This document shows, one piece after another, positions 27,458-37,775 of a DNA stretch of 64,000 nucleotides; the stretch's first letter is position 1; each line of letters starts with the position of its first letter. The notes under the pieces were generated by a model. The model saw only the letters and a program-made list of their open reading frames with translations, was not told the origin of the DNA and did no database searches. Position numbers and translations under genes: made by a program. This stretch comes from Hylemonella sp. (lineage in GTDB: Bacteria > Pseudomonadota > Gammaproteobacteria > Burkholderiales > Burkholderiaceae_C), in the NCBI GenBank assembly GCA_030695415.1, contig JAUYQZ010000049.1, forward strand, positions 286,958-350,957, written 5' to 3'.

Positions 27458-28114
27458 TCACTGCCGGATGACATCGGCGCCAGCCGGTGGCTTGAAGCGG
27501 AACGTTTCGGGCGGCAGACTCACATTGAGCTGCACCCGGCTGAAGCTCAGCAGGGAACGCTGGCCGAAGCTGTCGATGATTTCCAGCGCCGCCAGTTCGG
27601 CCATCTTCTTGCCCCCCTGATCCACTTCACGCAGACCCACCCGAACGCTTTGCACCTGGCCGTCGCGCGCGCGCGGTGTCGCCACTACCCATTGAAGTCC
27701 GTCGCGCTCGGGCGCGCTGACCAGCTGGTAGTCGGCCCGTAGCGCAGCCATGTCGGGTGCGGCGGCAATCAGGGCCGCCGGCGTGCTGCCCAGGGCACTG
27801 GCCTGCGAGCGCGCCGTGACCTGGTTCAGGTCGAGGTCATGCAGCCACAGGGTCTGGCCATCGGCCACGATGGTCTGGGCCAGGGGCTTGCCGTAGACGA
27901 AACGGAAGCGCCCGGGACGCTGGAACTCGAAAGTGCCGCTGGAATTGCGCGTGCGTGCCACCTGCCCCTCGCGCGGCGGCGCCGTCACCACCTGGGTGAA
28001 ATCGGCGCGGCCGCTGGCAGCCGTCTTGAGGAAGAGTTCGAGCGCGCCCAGACCATCGGCCCTTGCCGCCGCAAAACCAAACGCTATCAAAATCAGAGCA
28101 AGCAATTTTTTCAT
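27458..28114 (-). CDS. lolA: Outer-membrane lipoprotein carrier protein LolA
   Basis: The 218-residue precursor has a signal peptide (LLALILIAFGFAAARADG). The mature protein shows LolA features: SGRADFTQVVTAPPREG, a GTFEFQRPGRFRFVYGKP strand with the arginine-proline-x-arginine core, TIVADGQTLWLHDLDLNQVT, and a late FSRVQLNVSLPPETFRFKPP. LolA ferries lipoproteins across the periplasm from LolCDE to LolB. It starts 5 bp after ftsK stops, so the two are cotranscribed, as in many proteobacteria. Confidence 0.93.
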   Translation of the reverse strand: MKKLLALILIAFGFAAARADGLGALELFLKTAASGRADFTQVVTAPPREGQVARTRNSSGTFEFQRPGRFRFVYGKPLAQTIVADGQTLWLHDLDLNQVTARSQASALGSTPAALIAAAPDMAALRADYQLVSAPERDGLQWVVATPRARDGQVQSVRVGLREVDQGGKKMAELAALEIIDSFGQRSLLSFSRVQLNVSLPPETFRFKPPAGADVIRQ

Positions 28115-28119
28115 GGGTT

Positions 28120-30465
28120 TTATTCTGCGCGCGCGGGTACCAGGATGTCGCGCTGGCCGTTGGTGCTCATGGCGCTGACCAGGCCAGCCTTCTCCATGTC
28201 TTCCACCAGACGTGCCGCGCGGTTGTAGCCGATCTTGAGGTGGCGCTGCACCAGGGAGATGCTGGCCTTGCGGTTTTTCAGGACGATTTCCACCGCCTGG
28301 TCGTACATCGGGTCCTTCTCGCCAGCGGGGCCGCCTTCACCGGGCAGGCCGTCCTCGCCGTCGACCGTGCCGCCTTCGAGCACGCCCTCGATGTAGTCGG
28401 GCTCGCCCTGGCTCTTAAGGTACTTCACCACGCGGTGCACCTCCTCGTCGCTGACAAAGGCGCCATGCACGCGGATGGGCAGGCCGGTGCCGCTGGCCAT
28501 GTAGAGCATATCGCCCATGCCCAGCAGGGCCTCCGCGCCCATCTGGTCGAGGATGGTGCGGCTGTCGATCTTGCTGGACACCTGGAAGGCGATGCGCGTG
28601 GGGATGTTCGCCTTGATCAGGCCGGTGATCACGTCCACGCTGGGGCGCTGCGTGGCCAGGATCAGATGGATGCCGGCGGCGCGGGCCTTCTGGGCCAGGC
28701 GGGCGATCAGCTCCTCGATCTTCTTGCCCACCACCATCATCAGGTCGGCCAGTTCGTCGATGACCACCACGATGTGCGGCAACCGGTCCAGCGGCTCGGG
28801 GGACTCGGGGGTCAGGCTGAAGGGGTTGTAGATGAACTGTTCCTTGGCCTTGGCTTCGTCAATCTTGTGGTTGTAGCCGGCCAGGTTGCGCACGCCCAGC
28901 TTGCTCATGAGCTTGTAGCGACGCTCCATCTCGGCCACGCACCAGGTCAGGCCGTGCGCGGCCTGTTTCATGTCGGTGACCACGGGCGCGAGCAGGTGCG
29001 GAATGCCTTCGTAGACCGACATCTCCAGCATCTTGGGGTCGATCATGAGCAGGCGCACGTCGCGCGCCTCGGCCTTGTACAGCAGGCTGAGAATCATGGC
29101 GTTGATGCCGACCGACTTGCCCGAACCGGTGGTGCCGGCCACCAGCACGTGGGGCATCTTGGCCAGGTCGGCCACCACCGGGTTGCCCACGATGTCCTTG
29201 CCCAGACCCATGGTCAACATGGATTTGGCCTCGTTGTAGACCTGCGAGCCCAGGATCTCCGAGAGCTTGATGGACTGGCGCCGGGCGTTGGGCAGCTCCA
29301 GCGCCATGGTGGTCTTGCCCGGGATGGTCTCGACCACACGGATGGACACCAGGCTGAGCGAGCGCGCCAAGTCCTTGGCCAGGCCCACGATCTGCGATCC
29401 CTTCACGCCCGTGGCGGGCTCGATCTCGTAGCGCGTGATCACCGGACCAGGCTGGGCCAGCACCACCCGCACGTCCACGCCGAAATCCTTGAGCCGCTTC
29501 TCGATCATGCGGCTGGTCATCTCCAGCGTCTCGGGCGCCACAGTTTCCTGGCGCGTCTGCGCGCCGTCGAGCAGGTCGACCTGCGGCAGCTTGGAGTCGG
29601 GCATGTCGCTGAACAGCGGCTTTTGCCGTTCCTTGGCCACGCGCGTGCTCTGCGGCACTTCCACCAGCACGGGTTCGATCAGCACGGGCGGGGCATGGTG
29701 CTCGATGATCTCCTCGCGCTCTTCCAGCACCCCCTCTTCGCGTTCGCGCGCGGCCCGCTGGCCCAGGGCCAGGTCCTGGGCCATCTCACGACGGGCCCGG
29801 CGCGACTCGATGAAATCATGAATCCAGGCACCGATGCGTTCGGCCACGTGCCCCCAGGAAAAACGGAACACCAGGCCCACGGCCAGCACCCACAGGCCGA
29901 TGGCCAGCAAGGCCGAACCGGTGACCCCCAGCCAGCGCACGGCCAGCGGGCCGACCCAGTAGCCCAGCACCCCACCGGCGTGCCCCGGCAGGCGCGGCTC
30001 CAGGCTGTAAAAGCGCGCCCACTCGATCGCCGTGCTGGCCAGCAGAAGCAGGACCAGGCCGATCCAGAAACTCCAGCGGCTGGCCACGAAGCGCGCCAGG
30101 CGCGAGGGGGCAGCTTCGGGCTCTAGCGGCAGCTCATTGCCGCGCAGCCAGCGCGCCAGCGCGGACAGCCAGCCCCGCACCGCGGCAGCAAAGCACCACC
30201 AGACCGAGAAGCCGAAGAAGTAATAACTGGCGTCGGCCAGCCAGGCGCCCAGTTGGCCGCCCCGGTTGCGCACCGGACTGCCGTCACCCGAGGTCGACCA
30301 GGCCGCATCGAGCAGGGTATGGCTGGCCAGGACCAGCAGCCAATAGGCCAGCAGCACGAAGCTGATGAAGAGCAGCACCTCGCCGGCAAAGCGGCCCCGC
30401 CCGCTGCGGGTGGGCGCCGCAGCGCCGGGGTCGTCGGAATTGAGCGTGTGGAGTCGGTAGGTCAT
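28120..30465 (-). CDS. ftsK: DNA translocase FtsK
   Basis: The 781-residue septal DNA pump has several transmembrane helices in the first 200 residues, a short acidic/basic linker, then the motor: Walker [16 protein letters not shown] near residue 442 and Walker [13 protein letters not shown]. The C-terminal gamma winged helix ([20 protein letters not shown]) reads KOPS sites and activates XerCD. The linker is short compared with E. coli FtsK (1329 residues), and the length fits beta-proteobacterial FtsK. Downstream lolA is 5 bp away. Confidence 0.95.
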   Translation of the reverse strand: MTYRLHTLNSDDPGAAAPTRSGRGRFAGEVLLFISFVLLAYWLLVLASHTLLDAAWSTSGDGSPVRNRGGQLGAWLADASYYFFGFSVWWCFAAAVRGWLSALARWLRGNELPLEPEAAPSRLARFVASRWSFWIGLVLLLLASTAIEWARFYSLEPRLPGHAGGVLGYWVGPLAVRWLGVTGSALLAIGLWVLAVGLVFRFSWGHVAERIGAWIHDFIESRRARREMAQDLALGQRAAREREEGVLEEREEIIEHHAPPVLIEPVLVEVPQSTRVAKERQKPLFSDMPDSKLPQVDLLDGAQTRQETVAPETLEMTSRMIEKRLKDFGVDVRVVLAQPGPVITRYEIEPATGVKGSQIVGLAKDLARSLSLVSIRVVETIPGKTTMALELPNARRQSIKLSEILGSQVYNEAKSMLTMGLGKDIVGNPVVADLAKMPHVLVAGTTGSGKSVGINAMILSLLYKAEARDVRLLMIDPKMLEMSVYEGIPHLLAPVVTDMKQAAHGLTWCVAEMERRYKLMSKLGVRNLAGYNHKIDEAKAKEQFIYNPFSLTPESPEPLDRLPHIVVVIDELADLMMVVGKKIEELIARLAQKARAAGIHLILATQRPSVDVITGLIKANIPTRIAFQVSSKIDSRTILDQMGAEALLGMGDMLYMASGTGLPIRVHGAFVSDEEVHRVVKYLKSQGEPDYIEGVLEGGTVDGEDGLPGEGGPAGEKDPMYDQAVEIVLKNRKASISLVQRHLKIGYNRAARLVEDMEKAGLVSAMSTNGQRDILVPARAE

Positions 30466-30509
30466 GGATGCGGTGGGCGGGTACGCTCACCCGCTGGGAG
30501 GCGCCGGCT

Positions 30510-31187
30510 TCAACGCGGCTTGGAGCGTCGTTCCTTGACCTGCATGGCGCCGCCCTCAAGCGGCGTCACGAAGCCCTGTTCCTCGAAATCCTTCATGACG
30601 CGGCTGACCATCTCACGCGAGGCACCGACCATCTTGGCGATGTCCTGACGCGAGAGCTTGTCGCGGATGATCATGTCGCCGGCCGGGGCGAGCTTGGCCG
30701 CGTCGAGCAGCACATTGGCCACGCGGCCATAGACGCTCATCAGGGCCAGCGAGCCGATCTTGCGGTCCGCGTGGCGCAGGCGCTGCACCAGGCCGCGCAT
30801 GATGCCGTAGGCCATGGGCGCGCTGTCGGCCAGGCTGCGCAGGAACTCGCTGCGCCCCAGTTCCAGCACGTCGGTCTGGGTTTCGGCCTCGACCGAGGCG
30901 GAATGGACGTCGTTGTCGATCAGGCTCATCTCGCCGAAGTAGTCGCCCGTCTGCAAGGTGGCCAGGATGACTTCGCGCCCGTTGCCGGTGTCGGTCATGA
31001 GCACGCGTGCGCGCCCCGAGAGGATGATGGACAGGGCGTCCGATTTCTCTCCCTGCTGGACGACGCGCTCACCCCGCTTGACGCGGCGCTTGACGACTGC
31101 GGCCGCCAGCGCGTGCAGCTGGTCGTCCGACAGCATGGAAAACAGGGGAACCCGGCGCAACAAATCCTGATTGGTCAGCATTGACAT
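30510..31187 (-). CDS. Crp/Fnr family transcriptional regulator
   Basis: The 225-residue protein has an N-terminal cNMP-binding jelly roll (QTGDYFGEMSLIDNDVHSAS resembles the phosphate-binding cassette) and a C-terminal winged helix with recognition helix LSRQDIAKMVGASREMVSRV. The N-terminal cysteines of FNR are absent, so it is not an oxygen-sensing 4Fe-4S FNR. The cassette has GEMSL as in Crp, but the ligand is not assured because the RxS residues (here HSAS) differ. It is 44 bp upstream of ftsK and divergent from trxB. Confidence 0.88.
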   Translation of the reverse strand: MSMLTNQDLLRRVPLFSMLSDDQLHALAAAVVKRRVKRGERVVQQGEKSDALSIILSGRARVLMTDTGNGREVILATLQTGDYFGEMSLIDNDVHSASVEAETQTDVLELGRSEFLRSLADSAPMAYGIMRGLVQRLRHADRKIGSLALMSVYGRVANVLLDAAKLAPAGDMIIRDKLSRQDIAKMVGASREMVSRVMKDFEEQGFVTPLEGGAMQVKERRSKPR

Positions 31188-31222
31188 AGTTCGGTCATTC
31201 TGCGCGTGCCTTGTTGAGTTCT

Positions 31223-31228
31223 TACAAT
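31223..31228 (+). promoter_or_regulatory. Candidate -10 box for trxB
   Basis: TACAAT lies in the 148-bp gap between the divergent Crp/Fnr gene and trxB. A 7-bp GC hairpin CGCCGCG/CGCGGCG at 31268-31289 sits in the leader. The -35 is weak, so confidence is low. Confidence 0.3.
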
Positions 31229-31332
31229 GGCGAGTTGGCCGCTTGACCGGTCTCCTCCCTGGCCATGCGCCGCGGCACGGTACGCGGCGTTACAGATTAT
31301 TGACCAAAAGACCCCGAAAAACGAAGGTTTAG

Positions 31333-32289
<957 letters not shown>

Positions 32290-32332
32290 GCGGCCCGGGC
32301 TTAGCGCCTGGCAGACTCTTTCCCAATCCGGC

Positions 32333-32338
32333 TATAAT
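32333..32338 (+). promoter_or_regulatory. -10 box (TATAAT) for rpmB-rpmG
   Basis: A perfect TATAAT precedes a leader of about 105 nt before rpmB. The -35 region is weak. The leader contains TGGAC-tttgc-GGTCCA and further GC hairpins; autoregulation of the operon is possible but unproved. Confidence 0.55.
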
Positions 32339-32449
32339 TGCGGGCTTTGCTGGACTTTGCGGTCCAACATGGGTTACCGCCACCCTACTGGCGAGGTGAG
32401 GCCCCCACTGCTCAGGTGGCGGCCGTTTTGAAGAAAGCGAAGTGTCCTC

Positions 32450-32683
32450 ATGGCACGCGTATGTCAAGTCACGGGCAAGGGCCCGATGGTCGGGAACAAT
32501 GTTTCCCACGCCAACAACAAAACCAAGCGCCGGTTCCTGCCGAACCTGCAATACCGCCGTTTCTGGGTCGAGACTGAGAACCGCTGGGTCCGTCTGCGCG
32601 TATCCGGCGCCGCCCTGCGTCTGATCGACAAAAATGGTATCGACTCCGTGCTCGCCGACCTGCGCGCACGTGGCCAAGCTTAA
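32450..32683 (+). CDS. rpmB: 50S ribosomal protein L28
   Basis: The 77-residue protein begins [20 protein letters not shown] and contains [19 protein letters not shown], the L28 signature. It binds 23S rRNA in the large subunit. Length is normal (about 78). rpmG follows 11 bp downstream with an AAGGAG site, the standard bacterial pair. Confidence 0.97.
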   Translation: MARVCQVTGKGPMVGNNVSHANNKTKRRFLPNLQYRRFWVETENRWVRLRVSGAALRLIDKNGIDSVLADLRARGQA

Positions 32684-32694
32684 GGAGCTGAATC

Positions 32695-32865
32695 ATGGCA
32701 ACCAAAGGCGGACGCGAAAAAATCAAGCTGGAATCCACGGCCGGCACCGGTCATTTCTACACGACCAGCAAGAACAAGAAAACCATGCCCGAGAAAATGG
32801 CGATCATGAAGTTTGATCCCAAGGCTCGCAAGCATGTGGAGTACAAGGAAACGAAGCTGAAGTAA
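32695..32865 (+). CDS. rpmG: 50S ribosomal protein L33
   Basis: The 56-residue basic protein starts [20 protein letters not shown] and continues [15 protein letters not shown], the L33 pattern. It lacks the two CxxC pairs of the zinc-binding form, so it is the zinc-independent (C-minus) type. AAGGAG lies 10 bases upstream of the ATG. A strong terminator follows, closing the rpmB-rpmG operon. Confidence 0.97.
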   Translation: MATKGGREKIKLESTAGTGHFYTTSKNKKTMPEKMAIMKFDPKARKHVEYKETKLK

Positions 32866-32885
32866 TTCAGGCTTCTTTCCCTCTC

Positions 32886-32918
32886 GACAAGGCCCGCTGT
32901 TGCGGGCCTTGTCGTTTC
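32886..32918 (+). terminator. Terminator after rpmG
   Basis: A 12-bp perfect stem GACAAGGCCCGC / GCGGGCCTTGTC with loop TGTT (32886-32913) is followed by GTTTCT. It lies between rpmG and the convergent glycine-rich protein gene. Confidence 0.75.
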
Positions 32919-32960
32919 TGCTTCCCATGGCCTCCCGCGCAGCTTCGGCAGGGCGAGTGA

Positions 32961-33758
32961 TCAGTCCCCGCCTCCACCACAACCACCCCCGCCATCCGAG
33001 CCGCCCGCGTCGGAAGAGGACGCATCCACGCCCCCAAACCCGTCCGCATCCCCGCTGTAGGACCCGTCGGAAAAGCTGGTGCCGCAGTACGTCCCGCCAC
33101 TGCCACTTCCGGCATCGCTCTTGCGCGCAATGTCCCGGCAATCCGGTACGTAATGAAAGCCGTTGGCGATGCCCAGCTTGGCGTCCAGCGCGAACAGCAG
33201 GGGCAGGCGGCTGGGCGCATCGGGCTTGATGGCTTCGTCGCGACAGGCCCAGTACCAGGCCCGGCGCAGGCCATCGTTGTTTGTCGCCTGCGCGCCCAGT
33301 GCGAGGGCCGGGGTGTGATGCAGGAACCAGCCCAGCGACAGCGCACACCAGTCGCGGTAGGCGCGGGTGTGCAGGATGAACTCGTGCCACATGGCATCCA
33401 CCACCTGCGAGGGCATGGCCACGAACTTGCGGCGGCTGCGCAGGCAGGCCAGGAAGAACTGGCGCAGACCGCGCTCCACCAGGTCCACGTCCTTGCCACT
33501 CAGGTGGGGGTAGGTCTCGCGCAGCTTGCGCTTGAGGAACTGCGGCAAGGGTGCCTCGCGCAGGTATTTCTCACGCTGCCACCGGGCCCAGACCGCCAGC
33601 AGGATCATGCCCAGCAGCGAGCTGAGGCCCCAGGCCAGCCAGCCCGGCCGTGGGCGCCACGCGCCCAGCAAAGCACCCAGCGCCGCCAGCCCCCACAGGA
33701 GAAGCACCAGGGCCTGGACCTTGCCAACGTGCCGCAGCAGCAGGCGCCTGATTCTCAT
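32961..33758 (-). CDS. Membrane protein with glycine-rich-domain-like core and GGGG tail
   Basis: The 265-residue protein has two N-terminal transmembrane helices (VQALVLLLWGLAALGALLG and LAWGLSSLLGMILLAVWA), a soluble core with MWHEFILHTRAYRDWC and LGWFLHHTPALALG, reminiscent of the glycine-rich domain protein family (DUF1399-like), and a C-terminal tail of Ser, Gly and Asp that ends GGGGCGGGGD. The core has several histidines and tryptophans in WHEF and FLHHTP. It starts 7 bp after murB, so it is probably cotranscribed. Function is unknown. Confidence 0.72.
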   Translation of the reverse strand: MRIRRLLLRHVGKVQALVLLLWGLAALGALLGAWRPRPGWLAWGLSSLLGMILLAVWARWQREKYLREAPLPQFLKRKLRETYPHLSGKDVDLVERGLRQFFLACLRSRRKFVAMPSQVVDAMWHEFILHTRAYRDWCALSLGWFLHHTPALALGAQATNNDGLRRAWYWACRDEAIKPDAPSRLPLLFALDAKLGIANGFHYVPDCRDIARKSDAGSGSGGTYCGTSFSDGSYSGDADGFGGVDASSSDAGGSDGGGGCGGGGD

Positions 33759-33765
33759 GCGTGCC

Positions 33766-34845
33766 TCAGACCACCACCGGCTCGGGCTCCAGCAGGATGC
33801 CAAAGCGCTCGTACACGCTGGTCTGGATGGCCTTGGCCAGGGTCATGACCTCGCCGCCCGTGGCCCCGCGGGGGCCACTGCCATCCTCGCCCGGCTCGCC
33901 CCCGCCGCGGTTGACCAGCACCAGGGCCTGCTTCTCGTAGACGCCGGCCTGCCCGATGGACTTGCCCTTCCAGCCGCAGGCATCGATCAGCCAGCCCGCG
34001 GCCAGCTTGACCGTGCCATCGTCCAGCAGGTAATGCACGATCCTGGGTTCGCGCGCGATGATGTCGGCGCACTGCTCGGGCGTCACCGTCGGGTTCTTGA
34101 AGAAGCTGCCGGCGTTGCCGATCACAGCCGGATCCGGCAGCTTGGCGCGGCGGATGTCGCAGACCCAGTCGTGGATCTGGCGCGCCGTCGGACTGTGGAT
34201 GCCGGTCTCGGCCATCTTGCGTTCCAGGTCCAGGTAACCCAGCACCGGCTTCCAGGCCCGGGGCAGACGGAACCTGACCCGGGTGATCAGGGCGCGGCCC
34301 GCCAGCCCGAAACCGGGGGCACGGCCATCGGCCGCATGCTTGAACACCGAGTCGCGGTAGGCAAAGCCGCACTGCGAAGCATCCAGTGTGAAGGCGTGCC
34401 CGGTTTCCAGGTCGATGGCGTCGAGCGAGTCAAAACGGTCCTGCAGTTCCACGCCGTAGGCCCCGATGTTCTGCACCGGACTGGCCCCCACGGTGCCCGG
34501 GATCAGCGCCAGGTTCTCCAGCCCGGGCCAGCCCTGATCCAGCGTCCAGCCCACCAGCGCATGCCAGTTTTCGCCGGCGCCCGCCTCGACGATCCAGGCC
34601 TTGGGCGTCTCCTCCACCAGGCGGCGGCCCATGATCTCCACCTTGAGCACCACGGATTTCACGTCGCCGGTGAGCACGATATTGCTGCCCCCGCCCAGTA
34701 CGAACTTGGGGGCCGGGCCCAGCGCGGGATCGGCCAGCACGGCGCGCACGTCGGCTTCCTGCAACACCCGCACCAGGGTATGGGCCCGGGCGACGATGTG
34801 GAAGGTGTTGTACGGCTGGAGCGGGACGTTTTTCTCGACTAACAT
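33766..34845 (-). CDS. murB: UDP-N-acetylenolpyruvoylglucosamine reductase
   Basis: The 359-residue FAD enzyme reduces enolpyruvyl-UDP-GlcNAc to UDP-MurNAc in peptidoglycan synthesis. Motifs are [49 protein letters not shown] and the active-site serine segment NAGSFFKNP. The C-terminal glutamate of LEPEPVV is the third catalytic residue. This is the type I E. coli-like form with three-stranded insert. It probably leads a two-gene unit with the glycine-rich protein. Confidence 0.95.
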   Translation of the reverse strand: MLVEKNVPLQPYNTFHIVARAHTLVRVLQEADVRAVLADPALGPAPKFVLGGGSNIVLTGDVKSVVLKVEIMGRRLVEETPKAWIVEAGAGENWHALVGWTLDQGWPGLENLALIPGTVGASPVQNIGAYGVELQDRFDSLDAIDLETGHAFTLDASQCGFAYRDSVFKHAADGRAPGFGLAGRALITRVRFRLPRAWKPVLGYLDLERKMAETGIHSPTARQIHDWVCDIRRAKLPDPAVIGNAGSFFKNPTVTPEQCADIIAREPRIVHYLLDDGTVKLAAGWLIDACGWKGKSIGQAGVYEKQALVLVNRGGGEPGEDGSGPRGATGGEVMTLAKAIQTSVYERFGILLEPEPVVV

Positions 34846-34913
34846 TGGCCCTCAGGGGGGGGTCGGCAACAGGCCCTGATTCTCTCATTCATCAGCTACA
34901 GAAAATTACCGTC

Positions 34914-35399
34914 ATGCCTTCTTTCGACACCGTCTGCGAAGCCGATATGGTCAAGGTGAAAAACGGCGTGGAAAACTCCGCCAAGGAGATCGGCACCCGC
35001 TTCGACTTCAAGGGAACCTCGGCCAGCATCGAGATCAAGGACAAGGAGATCACCGTGGTCGGCGACGCCGACTTCCAGATCGATCAGATCCTCGAAGTGC
35101 TGCGCAACAAGCTGACCAAGCAGGCCGTGGACGTTCGCTTCCTGGACATCGGTGATCTCCAGAAGATGGGCGGCGACAAGGTCAAACGGCTCATCAAGGT
35201 GCGCAATGGCATCGAGGCCGAACTGGCCAAGAAGATCCAGCGCCTGATCAAGGACAGCAAGATCAAGGTGCAGGCCGCGATCCAGGAAGACAAATTGCGG
35301 GTGTCTGGCGCCAAACGCGATGACCTGCAGGCCGTGATGGCTCTGCTGCGCAAGGACATCACCGACGTGCCCATCAGCTTCAACAATTTCCGCGACTGA
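34914..35399 (+). CDS. yajQ: YajQ family nucleotide-binding protein
   Basis: The 161-residue cytoplasmic protein begins [20 protein letters not shown] and ends [11 protein letters not shown], both diagnostic for YajQ (UPF0234). Homologues bind cyclic di-GMP and affect virulence or phage gene expression. The ATG at 34914 was chosen over an upstream frame because of the conserved N-terminus. A retropepsin-like gene follows 9 bp downstream on the same strand. Confidence 0.95.
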   Translation: MPSFDTVCEADMVKVKNGVENSAKEIGTRFDFKGTSASIEIKDKEITVVGDADFQIDQILEVLRNKLTKQAVDVRFLDIGDLQKMGGDKVKRLIKVRNGIEAELAKKIQRLIKDSKIKVQAAIQEDKLRVSGAKRDDLQAVMALLRKDITDVPISFNNFRD

Positions 35400-35408
35400 C
35401 CCGCCGCC

Positions 35409-36053
35409 ATGAGAAGCCTCGTCCTGCTGCTGTGCGCATTCGTCCTGACAGGGACAGTGCAGGCCCAGACCGTGGTGCTGTCGGGCATCCTGGGCGGCAA
35501 GGCCCTGCTGGTGGTCGATGGCGGGCCGCCCAGGAGCGTGGCCCTGGGGCAGAGCCACCAGGGCGTCACGGTCATCGGCATCCAGGCCAGCGAGGCCGTG
35601 GTGGAGATCCGCGGTGTTCGCCAGAACCTGCGCCTGGGTGACGGGCCGGTCAGCGCCCCGCCTTCCGGGGGCGAGGCCGGGGACCCGCGCCGCATTGTCC
35701 TGCACGCCGGCAGCAACGGCCACTTCCGCACCCCGGGACAGATCAACGGGCGCACCGTCAATTTCATCGTCGATACCGGGGCCTCGGTGGTCTCCCTCGG
35801 CGTGCCCGATGCCGATGCCATCGGGCTGCCCTACAAATCGGGACAGACCGTGCAGGTCAGCACCGCGAATGGCGTCACCGTGGGCTGGCGCATCATGCTG
35901 TCCAGCGTGCGCCTGGGCAGCGTGGACGTCTACAACGTCGAAGCCCTGGTCACCCCTGCGCCCATGCCCTACGTGCTGCTGGGCAACAGCTACCTCACGC
36001 GCTTCCAGATGACACGCACCAACGACCAGATGGTTCTGGATCGGCGCTATTGA
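35409..36053 (+). CDS. Exported retropepsin-like aspartic protease family protein
   Basis: The 214-residue precursor has a signal peptide (LVLLLCAFVLTGTVQAQ). A clan AA aspartyl protease domain follows (about residues 100-214) with active-site Asp122 in FIVDTGASVVSLG and the hydrophobic strand YVLLGNSYLTRF. This matches TIGR02281-type single-domain retropepsins, which act as dimers. The N-terminal half (about 70 residues) is a separate beta-rich region. The substrate is unknown. It follows yajQ by 9 bp and is probably cotranscribed. Confidence 0.85.
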   Translation: MRSLVLLLCAFVLTGTVQAQTVVLSGILGGKALLVVDGGPPRSVALGQSHQGVTVIGIQASEAVVEIRGVRQNLRLGDGPVSAPPSGGEAGDPRRIVLHAGSNGHFRTPGQINGRTVNFIVDTGASVVSLGVPDADAIGLPYKSGQTVQVSTANGVTVGWRIMLSSVRLGSVDVYNVEALVTPAPMPYVLLGNSYLTRFQMTRTNDQMVLDRRY

Positions 36054-36091
36054 CGCTGCTGGTATCCTAAGCGCCTATTCCGCATCGCGCC

Positions 36092-37054
36092 GTGACTGTC
36101 CAAAACGAAAACGAATACGAAGACCTGCTGGGCCTGTGGTCAGACCTGGAGTCCGGCCTGGGCATCCTGCTGGGCAGTCCGCTGAGCGTGCAGGAGTTCG
36201 AGCAGCGCGTCTGGCAGTACGACCGCTGGATGCAGGCCCTGCTGCAGCGCGACGCCGACGTCGGCATCTACCTGCTGTTCCAGCTCGCCACCCATTCCTC
36301 GGTCGGCTACAGCGCCTCGCACAGCCTGGTCTGCGCCACCCTGAGCCACCTGCTCGCGACCGAGCTCAAGCTCGACTCCAAGGAACGCGACAGCCTGGTC
36401 CACGCGGCGCTCACCATGAACATCGCCATGACCGAGCTGCAGGACCAACTGGCCCTGCAGACCGAGAAGCTGAGCCAGCCCCAGCTTGAAGCCATCCGCC
36501 TGCACGCCCCCAAAGGAGGGCTGGTGCTGGCCAACAGCCTGGGCGTGAGCGACCCGCTGTGGATCGAGGTGGTGTCCTCGCACCACGACGACTACACGGA
36601 AAAGGTCGAGTTGCGCCTGTTGCCCGCCCACAAGCGGCTGATCCGCATCCTGCGGGTGGTGGACCGCTACGCCGCCATGATCTCGCCGCGCAAATCACGG
36701 GAAGGCCGCAGCACCACCGAGTCCGTGCGCACCATCATGACGGGCGCCAATGCCTACAACGACGAGATCGGCCACGCCCTTGTGCGCGCCGTGGGCCTGT
36801 GCCCGCCCGGCACCTATGTGCGCCTGGAGGACAACACGCTGGCAGTGGTGATGCGCCGCAGCGCCCGCCCCAATCTGCCGCATGTGGCCGTGGTCACCGG
36901 CACCGACGGCCAGGTGCTGCCGCAGCCCCGCCTGCACCGCACCATGAGCGGCCGGCCAGCCATCCAGGCGGCGCTGGCCACCTCGCTGGTGCGCTTGCGC
37001 CTGAACCATCACCTGATCCTTCAGCTGGGTGCTCACGCCGCCATGCAGGCCTGA
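36092..37054 (+). CDS. HD-GYP-like phosphohydrolase with degenerate active site
   Basis: The 320-residue protein matches the HD-GYP framework but lacks its hallmarks. The HD pair is replaced (HAALTMNIAM instead of LLHDIGK), the HHE..GYP segment is SSHHDDYTEKVEL, with no GYP, and the later helix VVDRYAAMISPRKSREGRS corresponds to the regular DxYDALTSxRPYR. Metal-dependent cyclic di-GMP hydrolysis is therefore unlikely; a binding or scaffold role is inferred. The likely start is GTG at 36092; no strong ribosome site is visible. Confidence 0.75.
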   Translation: MTVQNENEYEDLLGLWSDLESGLGILLGSPLSVQEFEQRVWQYDRWMQALLQRDADVGIYLLFQLATHSSVGYSASHSLVCATLSHLLATELKLDSKERDSLVHAALTMNIAMTELQDQLALQTEKLSQPQLEAIRLHAPKGGLVLANSLGVSDPLWIEVVSSHHDDYTEKVELRLLPAHKRLIRILRVVDRYAAMISPRKSREGRSTTESVRTIMTGANAYNDEIGHALVRAVGLCPPGTYVRLEDNTLAVVMRRSARPNLPHVAVVTGTDGQVLPQPRLHRTMSGRPAIQAALATSLVRLRLNHHLILQLGAHAAMQA

Positions 37055-37077
37055 GCGCAGTGTCAGGGCAGCAGCCC

Positions 37078-37716
37078 TCAGGACTTCTTCTTGCCCAGCC
37101 GGGACTCGGTCCCGCGCGCCAGCCGGCCTATGTTCTCGGCATGCCGGTAGATCAGCAGCAGGGACATCAGGCTGATCGCCATCAGCAGCGCCCCCTCCAT
37201 ATACCAGGCCAGGCCGTCGCCAAAGACGTAATACAGGGGCGCGAACACGGCCGCCACCAGGGCCGCCAGGGATGAGTAGCGGAAGAAAAAGGCGATCAGG
37301 ATCCAGGTCAGCAGCGTGGCCAGGCCCAGCGCCCAGTGCACCCCCAGCAGCACGCCCAGCGCCGTGGCCACACCCTTGCCCCCTTCGAAGCGGAAAAACA
37401 CCGGGTACAGGTGGCCGAGGAAAGCCCCCAGGCCGACCAGCGCCACCGTGCCGGCCTCCAGCCCGTAGGGTTTGCCGTACCACTGCACCAGTGCCACCGG
37501 CAGCCAGCCCTTGGCGCCATCCAGCAGCAAGGTGACGACAGCGGCCTTCTTCGAGCCCGAGCGCAGCACATTGGTGGCCCCCGGGTTCTTGCTGCCGTAG
37601 CTGCGCGGATCGTTCAGGCCCATGACGCGGCTGACGATGACGGCAAAGGACAGGGAGCCCAGCAGGTAGGCCGCCACGGCGGCCAGGGCGGGATAGGCGA
37701 GAGACAGGGAATCCAA
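37078..37716 (-). CDS. plsY: Glycerol-3-phosphate acyltransferase PlsY
   Basis: The 212-residue inner-membrane protein transfers an acyl group from acyl-phosphate to glycerol-3-phosphate, the first step of phospholipid synthesis. Motifs include LLGSLSFAVIVSRV, YGSKNPGATNVLRSGSK and FEGGKGVATALGVLLG. Five hydrophobic helices are evident. Length is normal (about 200). It ends in basic residues (RLGKKKS). It is convergent with the HD-GYP-like gene. Confidence 0.95.
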   Translation of the reverse strand: MDSLSLAYPALAAVAAYLLGSLSFAVIVSRVMGLNDPRSYGSKNPGATNVLRSGSKKAAVVTLLLDGAKGWLPVALVQWYGKPYGLEAGTVALVGLGAFLGHLYPVFFRFEGGKGVATALGVLLGVHWALGLATLLTWILIAFFFRYSSLAALVAAVFAPLYYVFGDGLAWYMEGALLMAISLMSLLLIYRHAENIGRLARGTESRLGKKKS

Positions 37717-37775
37717 GACTTTTCCTCTTCGAGCGGCCCGGCACGCGGCCGGGGCCTGTTGATCGGTGCTGGACG

